Source of the DNA: an uncultured Nitrososphaerales archaeon
Lineage (GTDB): Archaea > Thermoproteota > Nitrososphaeria > Nitrososphaerales > Nitrosocaldaceae
Reading direction: 5' to 3'
Assembly: GCA_938030895.1 (NCBI GenBank)
Contig: CALHIV010000011.1
Coordinates: 124,001 to 188,000, forward strand
DNA length: 64,000 nucleotides
The position numbers were made by a program, and so were the translations under genes. Below the pieces are notes generated by a model. That model searched no databases. It had not been told where the DNA came from and saw only the letters and a program-made list of their open reading frames with translations. Position 1 is the first letter of the stretch; every line of letters begins with the position of its first letter. Shown in pieces: positions 59,671-64,000 of this stretch.

Positions 59671-60090
59671 ATGCCTATAGTAACAAAGACCATAAGCATA
59701 AGGACTAGAGGAGAGGGTGATATGGTCGATATAAGTAGGTATGTTAGCAGTGCAGTAGCAGAGAGTAAGCTTAGCAATGGGATAGTGACATTGTTCGTAA
59801 AGGGGTCAACCGCAGCAATAACAACCATAGAGTATGAGCCAGGACTGTTGAAGGACTTCCCTGACATGCTTGAGCGTGTAGCACCAAGGGGTATAGAGTA
59901 TGAGCATGAGAAGAGATGGCATGATGGGAATGGACACTCACATATCAGAGCATCACTGATAGGACCATCATTGACAGTACCATTCATAGATGGTAAGTTA
60001 ACCCTTGGTACATGGCAGCAGATAGTGCTTATAGAACTGGATATAAGAAGTAGAGAGAGGAGTATAGTACTGCAGATAATAGGAGAGTGA
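59671..60090 (+). CDS. YjbQ/UPF0047 family protein (secondary thiamine-phosphate synthase)
   Basis: 139 residues. The motifs GIVTLFVKGSTAAITTIEYEPGLLKDF (about 37-63), YEHEKRWHDGNGHSHIRASLIGPSLTVPFIDGKLTLGTWQQIVLIELD are diagnostic of UPF0047. Bacterial members complement thiE mutants weakly, and the true role is unclear. Three His and the acidic residues around the EHEKRWHDGNGHSH segment probably bind a metal. Trimeric fold is expected. Start ATG 59671. It is monocistronic. Confidence 0.85.
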   Translation: MPIVTKTISIRTRGEGDMVDISRYVSSAVAESKLSNGIVTLFVKGSTAAITTIEYEPGLLKDFPDMLERVAPRGIEYEHEKRWHDGNGHSHIRASLIGPSLTVPFIDGKLTLGTWQQIVLIELDIRSRERSIVLQIIGE

Positions 60091-60246
60091 TCATACCATT
60101 ATAGTATTAGCAGTTTTTATTAATAATCTGGTTATATGAGGGATGGTTAACCGATCAATCAGTTAGGATCTCATCTAGCATCTAACAGTTTGATGCTAAG
60201 ACTAGTATTATCAAGGATTATATTATTTAAGTAAGGATACTTATCT

Positions 60247-60633
60247 ATGAGTAGAGAGATAGAGGTACCCAAGGATGCAAGACCTATAATGCTTGATGGT
60301 GCAGAGGAGACACTCCTTGGAGATCCTATGGGCGCTAAGAAGCAGTACAGATATGGCAATCTACACATAAGGGAGTATGAGGATAGATATGTGGTGCACG
60401 TTGATAGGGTAGATCCAAGGAGAGATCCCTTGATGCATATACTACTTGATGCTCCAGAGTTGATGGTTGCTAGTGCACTTGGCATCTACTCTGGTTTAAG
60501 GTTAGGTGATAGTGTGTATAAGATAACTAGGAGCAAGAGTAGTGCTATAGTTGCTGGTACTTTAGCATCTGTAGCATCTGGTTACATCTTATACCTCTTG
60601 GGTAGATTCATCAAGGATAGATTGATTAGATGA
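60247..60633 (+). CDS. Hypothetical protein, possibly membrane-associated
   Basis: 128 residues. The N-terminal part is a polar alpha-beta unit (YRYGNLHIREYEDRYVVHVDRVDPRRDPLMHILLD), followed by a helical amphipathic to hydrophobic C-terminal half (MVASALGIYSGLRLG and IVAGTLASVASGYILYLLGRFIKDRLIR), so one TM helix near 100-118. It lies 31 nt upstream of the UbiB-like kinase on the same strand, so co-transcription is likely. Family not recognised. Confidence 0.5.
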   Translation: MSREIEVPKDARPIMLDGAEETLLGDPMGAKKQYRYGNLHIREYEDRYVVHVDRVDPRRDPLMHILLDAPELMVASALGIYSGLRLGDSVYKITRSKSSAIVAGTLASVASGYILYLLGRFIKDRLIR

Positions 60634-60664
60634 GATGAGCGATATATACTGAGATACAGAAGAG

Positions 60665-62278
60665 ATGGTTATGGGTAGAGTAGCAGAGAGAGCAGGTAGA
60701 AAGGATTACAGGCTCAGGAGGCGTTGCATATACATAGCAGTGAGGCTAGCCCCTATAATCATACGGTTCAGGCGTGATAGAAGGGAATGGATTAGGAATG
60801 AAGGTAAGGGATGTGATGAGAGAAGGATGAGGAGGAATGCAAGGAACGCCGTGAAGGCATTCATAGACCTAGGACCAGTATTCATAAAGTTCGGTCAATG
60901 GCTCTCCAGTAGACCAGATCTGCTTCCACAGCCTTACCTTGAGGAGTTTTCCAAACTACAGGATGATGTACCTCCAGCACCAATAGAGGAGGTTAAGAGG
61001 ATAATAGGGGAGGAGTTCGGTCCATTGGATCAAGCATTCGACTCGTTCGATGAAGATTGTATATCAGGTGCAAGTCTGGGGCAGGTGTATAGGGCAAGGT
61101 ACAGGGGTAGAGACGTCATTGTTAAGGTGATAAGACCAAACATACACTACATAGTTGAGAGGGACCTAGAAGCGATGAGGCTACTCCTCCCCTATGCTGT
61201 AAGGTTCCTAGATCCTAACATAGCATTCTCACTAGAATCGATATACTATCAGTTCGTTGAGACGATAAGAGAGGAGATGGACTATAGGATAGAGGCAGAG
61301 AATCTTAAGAGGATAAAGAAGAATCTGAGGGGCGAGAGGTATGTTATAGTGCCAGATGTTGTGGATGAGAGGAGTAGTAGCAGGGTTCTTACGCTGGAGT
61401 ATATACCTGGGGTGAAGGTTACTGATGTGGAGAGATTGGATGCTCTAGGCATAGACAGGGCAAGGCTTGTGATAAGGCTACACAGACTATTCTTCAAGAT
61501 GCTCCTCAAGCATGATATATTCCATGCAGATCCCCACCCTGGTAATATTGCAGTCAAGGATGATGGTACAATAATCCTGTATGATTTTGGTATGGTTGGG
61601 AGGCTAGATCAGAGTACAAGGCTCAAGCTGATAAGGCTGTATCTTGCACTTATAGAGAGGGATCCTGCTAGAGCTGTTAACATACTCTTCAGTCTAGGCG
61701 CACTTGCTCCAGGTGCCAATAGGTATGTTATAGAGAAGGGTATAGCACTTGCCATAGAAGGGATGCATGGAAGGAAGGTTGATGAGATGGAGGTCAAGGC
61801 TCTCATGGAGTTGGCAAACAGAACCATGGCAAGGTTCCCCTTCAGGCTCCCAAAGCAACTTGCACTCTATATGAGGATGGCATCACTGCTAGAGGGGATA
61901 TATCTAGCACTCAAGGTTGATTTTCAGTTCATGAAGGTACTCTCATCTCTATTGCAAGAAGAGGGTCTTATAAAGGATGCATATATAGAGGAGATAAAGA
62001 GTTCTATAGAGAGTATAGTTAAAGGTTTGAACGATTACATAATGGTTGCACCAATGCTAAGAGACTACCTTGAGAGGAACCTTATGGAGAGTAGTGGTAA
62101 TGGCAGATCATCTAGGGCAAGATTGAGCAGTAGCGCACTTATAGCAGGAAGTATAATAACATCATCATTGCTCATAAGCTCAGCGATAATAATGGAGTCA
62201 AATCCAACACTGGGTCAGATAGGCTTTGCTGCTGCAGCAGTGGTAATAGGTGTAGTAATGATAGCAAGGAAGGTATGA
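60665..62278 (+). CDS. ABC1/UbiB-family atypical kinase
   Basis: 537 residues. The KxGQ motif is IKFGQWLSSRPDLLP (about 77-91), the AAAS-type loop here is ISGASLGQVYRARY (about 136-150), followed by VIVKVIRP with the ATP-site lysine. ADPHPGNI (about 290-297) and ILYDFGMVGRL are the catalytic loop and metal site. Two TM helices lie at the C-terminus (about 485-505 and 512-533). Such proteins support quinone or lipid metabolism. Here menaquinone or tetraether lipids are possible, which is inference. Start ATG 60665. Confidence 0.9.
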   Translation: MVMGRVAERAGRKDYRLRRRCIYIAVRLAPIIIRFRRDRREWIRNEGKGCDERRMRRNARNAVKAFIDLGPVFIKFGQWLSSRPDLLPQPYLEEFSKLQDDVPPAPIEEVKRIIGEEFGPLDQAFDSFDEDCISGASLGQVYRARYRGRDVIVKVIRPNIHYIVERDLEAMRLLLPYAVRFLDPNIAFSLESIYYQFVETIREEMDYRIEAENLKRIKKNLRGERYVIVPDVVDERSSSRVLTLEYIPGVKVTDVERLDALGIDRARLVIRLHRLFFKMLLKHDIFHADPHPGNIAVKDDGTIILYDFGMVGRLDQSTRLKLIRLYLALIERDPARAVNILFSLGALAPGANRYVIEKGIALAIEGMHGRKVDEMEVKALMELANRTMARFPFRLPKQLALYMRMASLLEGIYLALKVDFQFMKVLSSLLQEEGLIKDAYIEEIKSSIESIVKGLNDYIMVAPMLRDYLERNLMESSGNGRSSRARLSSSALIAGSIITSSLLISSAIIMESNPTLGQIGFAAAAVVIGVVMIARKV

Positions 62279-62422
62279 TGATATAGTAATTTATTGCATG
62301 ATATGTTGATAGAATGCTACTGATATCTAGAGGTTAACCTATCTATATATCTACAGATCAGAATATCATACTGCCTTCTTACTGCCTCTCTACTCTTCTC
62401 TACTCTTCTCTACTCCATTACT

Positions 62423-62794
62423 CTACTCTATCTTTACCGCTCCCTTCAATGGTACTCTGATCTCTAGCATCCCTTCCTTGTAAGTAGCCTTCACATCCTC
62501 CTCTGCTACACTGAATGGCAAGGGTATCTTCTTATCTATCTTCAATGGTCTCTGCTGCCAGTACACTATACCCGTTGGCTCTAACCTCTCTCTACTTGCC
62601 CTAATTGAGAGTACGTTCCCACTAACCCTTATCACTATATCCTCCTTCTTGAATCCAGGCATATCAGCAACTACAACCAGATCTGAACCATCCTCATACA
62701 TATCTACTGGAGGGATGACAAACTCATAAAACTCCCTAGTCTTGCTTGTAAACTCCCTCATCAACTCACGCATCAGATATCCTGTTATGCTCAT
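62423..62794 (-). CDS. Hsp20 small heat shock protein (third)
   Basis: 123 residues from ATG 62794, decided by a TATA box (TTTATATT, 62824-62817) 26 nt upstream. The frame extended to 62950 crosses that promoter and is rejected. MRELMREFTSKTREFYEFVIPPVDMYEDGSDLVVVADMPGFKKEDIVIRV is the start of the alpha-crystallin domain, ending YKEGMLEIRVPLK. The tail VKIE is short. It is similar in length to the second Hsp20 and has a WQQRP loop. It is divergent from the phosphatase gene, with 150 nt between. Confidence 0.86.
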   Translation of the reverse strand: MSITGYLMRELMREFTSKTREFYEFVIPPVDMYEDGSDLVVVADMPGFKKEDIVIRVSGNVLSIRASRERLEPTGIVYWQQRPLKIDKKIPLPFSVAEEDVKATYKEGMLEIRVPLKGAVKIE

Positions 62795-62816
62795 AATAGA
62801 ATCTGCTCTTGAATAG

Positions 62817-62824
62817 AATATAAA
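62817..62824 (-). promoter_or_regulatory. TATA box of the third Hsp20 gene
   Basis: On the minus strand TTTATATT lies 23-30 nt before ATG 62794, with AAGG just upstream as a BRE-like purine stretch. It decides the start of the gene. Confidence 0.55.
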
Positions 62825-62944
62825 CCTTAATGGAGATTCTAGCAGGCATGCAACGGATGAGATGAGCAGTAATATCTTGATTGTAGCAAGATTACCATTC
62901 GCCCTTATGAGTATATTTATAACTTCATCTATACTACTATACCC

Positions 62945-63862
62945 ATGCATGAGGTAGATTTAAGGAATGTTCTATCGATAGGGAAGGATGAGTTCGTATC
63001 ATTACTCGATGATGTTATAGCAACTATTAGGAGGGAGAGGACCAATTCTAGAGTAGGCAATAACAGTGTAAGCGGGGGATTGGTTAGAATACCTTCATTC
63101 GAGGAACTTATTCTGATAGGCGATCTACATGGTGATCTTAACGCATTACTCTCCATAGTTGAGAGTGTAAAGTTCTTGGATGGGCATAACATACTCATAC
63201 TCCTAGGTGATTATGGTGATAGGGGTATGATGTCCGTTGAGGTTTACTCTACACTGCTCTACCTTAAGAGTAGATATCCAGATAGAATTATAATGCTGAG
63301 GGGTAACCATGAAGGGCCAATAGATCTCCCATTCTACCCCCATGATCTACCAATTATGCTTGAGGATAAGTTTGGTACAGATGTAACCCAGGTATACTTG
63401 AGGATGAGAGAACTCTTCAATATCATGTATACAGGGGTACTAGTAGATGGTTTGATGTTGGTACTGCATGGTGGTATACCAGTTGATATGAAGAGCCTTG
63501 ATGATATAGCATATGCAGAGGAGATGCATCCTAAGAGCAGCAACCTAGAAGAGATACTCTGGAATGATCCTAGGGATATTAGAGGCTATAGGCCATCAGC
63601 AAGGGGCTACGGCTACTACTTCGGCAAGGATATAACTGAGCATGCACTTGATACTATAAATGCAAGGCTACTAGTTAGGGCACATGAGCCATGCAATGGA
63701 TACAAGGTTGATCATGATGGTCTAGTACTAACAATATTCTCATGCAAGGAGCCATATGGTAATGATAAGGCATCATACATGAGTATGAGCATGGATGAGT
63801 ATAGAGCACTCATAGATGATTACAGCCTTGAGAGGCTCTTACGCAACGTTCATACGTTCTAA
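62945..63862 (+). CDS. PPP-family serine/threonine protein phosphatase
   Basis: 305 residues. The metal motifs are complete: GDLHGD (about 59-64), GDYGDRG (about 89-95), GNHEGP (about 120-125), and HGGIP (about 174-178) and RAHEP. This is the PP1/PP2A-like fold with an archaeal length. It removes phosphate from Ser/Thr of proteins; substrates unknown. The coupling with a downstream thymidylate kinase is by only 18 nt. Start ATG 62945. Confidence 0.9.
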   Translation: MHEVDLRNVLSIGKDEFVSLLDDVIATIRRERTNSRVGNNSVSGGLVRIPSFEELILIGDLHGDLNALLSIVESVKFLDGHNILILLGDYGDRGMMSVEVYSTLLYLKSRYPDRIIMLRGNHEGPIDLPFYPHDLPIMLEDKFGTDVTQVYLRMRELFNIMYTGVLVDGLMLVLHGGIPVDMKSLDDIAYAEEMHPKSSNLEEILWNDPRDIRGYRPSARGYGYYFGKDITEHALDTINARLLVRAHEPCNGYKVDHDGLVLTIFSCKEPYGNDKASYMSMSMDEYRALIDDYSLERLLRNVHTF

Positions 63863-63880
63863 GGCAAGGAGGAGCATAAC

Positions 63881-64000
63881 TTGCTTCTAGTTATAGAAGG
63901 CCCAGACAAGGCTGGCAAGTCGACACAGGCTAGGATGCTGAATGATGCTCTAACCAGAATGGGTTACAGATGTGCAACCATGAGTTTTCCAGACTACTCA
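63881..64000 (+). CDS. tmk: Thymidylate kinase, N-terminal part (runs off the window)
   Basis: About 40 residues are visible, from TTG 63881, with AAGGAGGAGC as the ribosome-binding site at 63866-63875. LLLVIEGPDKAGKSTQARMLNDAL contains the P-loop GPDKAGKST. dTMP kinases usually have GxDGAGKST or DRAGKST, so the Lys before Ala is a normal variation. MGYRCATMSFPDYS follows, with the FPDY motif of the family. The rest is outside the window. The frame is 18 nt after the phosphatase stop. Confidence 0.85.
   Translation, partial: MLLVIEGPDKAGKSTQARMLNDALTRMGYRCATMSFPDYS

Noticed and set aside
62795-62950. Extension of the third Hsp20 gene toward 62950
   Set aside because: It runs through the TATA box at 62817-62824 and adds a hydrophobic sequence not seen in Hsp20 proteins.

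Overview
The window is a densely packed archaeal chromosome segment of moderate to low G+C, with no rRNA, no CRISPR array and no recognisable insertion sequence. Gene content points to the Nitrososphaeria (Thaumarchaeota). It combines archaeal information-processing genes (Orc1/Cdc6, a GINS subunit, TFE, KH-MBL-beta-CASP nuclease, proteasome beta, GGGP synthase, archaeal pantoate kinase and phosphopantothenate synthetase) with DnaK/DnaJ/GrpE, SepF, PhoU-like and UbiB-like genes, and with riboflavin synthase of the RibE/RibH type. Many starts lie about 25-30 nt downstream of a TATA box, as in leaderless archaeal transcripts. A thermophilic ammonia oxidiser relative such as Nitrosocaldus is a reasonable guess, but no amo gene is present, so this is inference.

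Layout. 1-5 kb: a PurC-like gene, small wHTH and zinc proteins, a thioredoxin-fold protein, a zinc alcohol dehydrogenase and a GINS subunit. 5-9 kb: glutamine synthetase, SHMT and a secreted, membrane-anchored protein. 9-13 kb: GGGP synthase, several small regulators (one membrane-tethered) and a HEAT protein. 13-16 kb: a DHH phosphoesterase, then a roughly 545-bp gene-free region holding five ORB-like elements and an AT-rich stretch, then orc1/cdc6. I interpret this region as a replication origin. 16-21 kb: PAC2, CbiE, a RecA-fold protein without a P-loop, a class V aminotransferase and a stand-alone Lrp RAM domain.

21.8-28.5 kb is a long co-directional run: an MDR reductase, a CitE-like lyase, then ribE-ribB-ribH-GTP cyclohydrolase III-amidohydrolase-ribD(reductase). 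The amidohydrolase sits where the archaeal riboflavin pathway needs a deaminase or a deformylase. 28.5-31 kb: TFE, a tRNA-Gln with a D-arm intron and a degenerate nucleotide-sugar dehydrogenase-like gene. 31-37 kb: a chaperone cluster, grpE-dnaK-dnaJ-hsp20-PAC2-hsp20. 37-41 kb: tRNA-Leu overlapped by an antisense FAD oxidoreductase, a hemerythrin and a Cas4-like protein. 41-48 kb: an M50 protease, psmB-aCPSF1, SepF, a PP-loop thiouridylase and an M24 peptidase.

48-52.5 kb: a CoA operon on the minus strand (pantoate kinase-PPS-PanB-CoaBC). 52.5-59 kb: a PhoU-like regulator, an M1 aminopeptidase with HEAT tail and a phn-type ABC transporter (D-C-E) whose start is covered by a near-perfect palindrome resembling a DtxR box. 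59-64 kb: Nudix, YjbQ, a UbiB-family kinase, another Hsp20, a PPP phosphatase and the start of thymidylate kinase. The most interesting points are the origin, the riboflavin amidohydrolase, the unusual tRNA intron, and several palindromic or tandem operator-like sites placed over TATA boxes or start codons.
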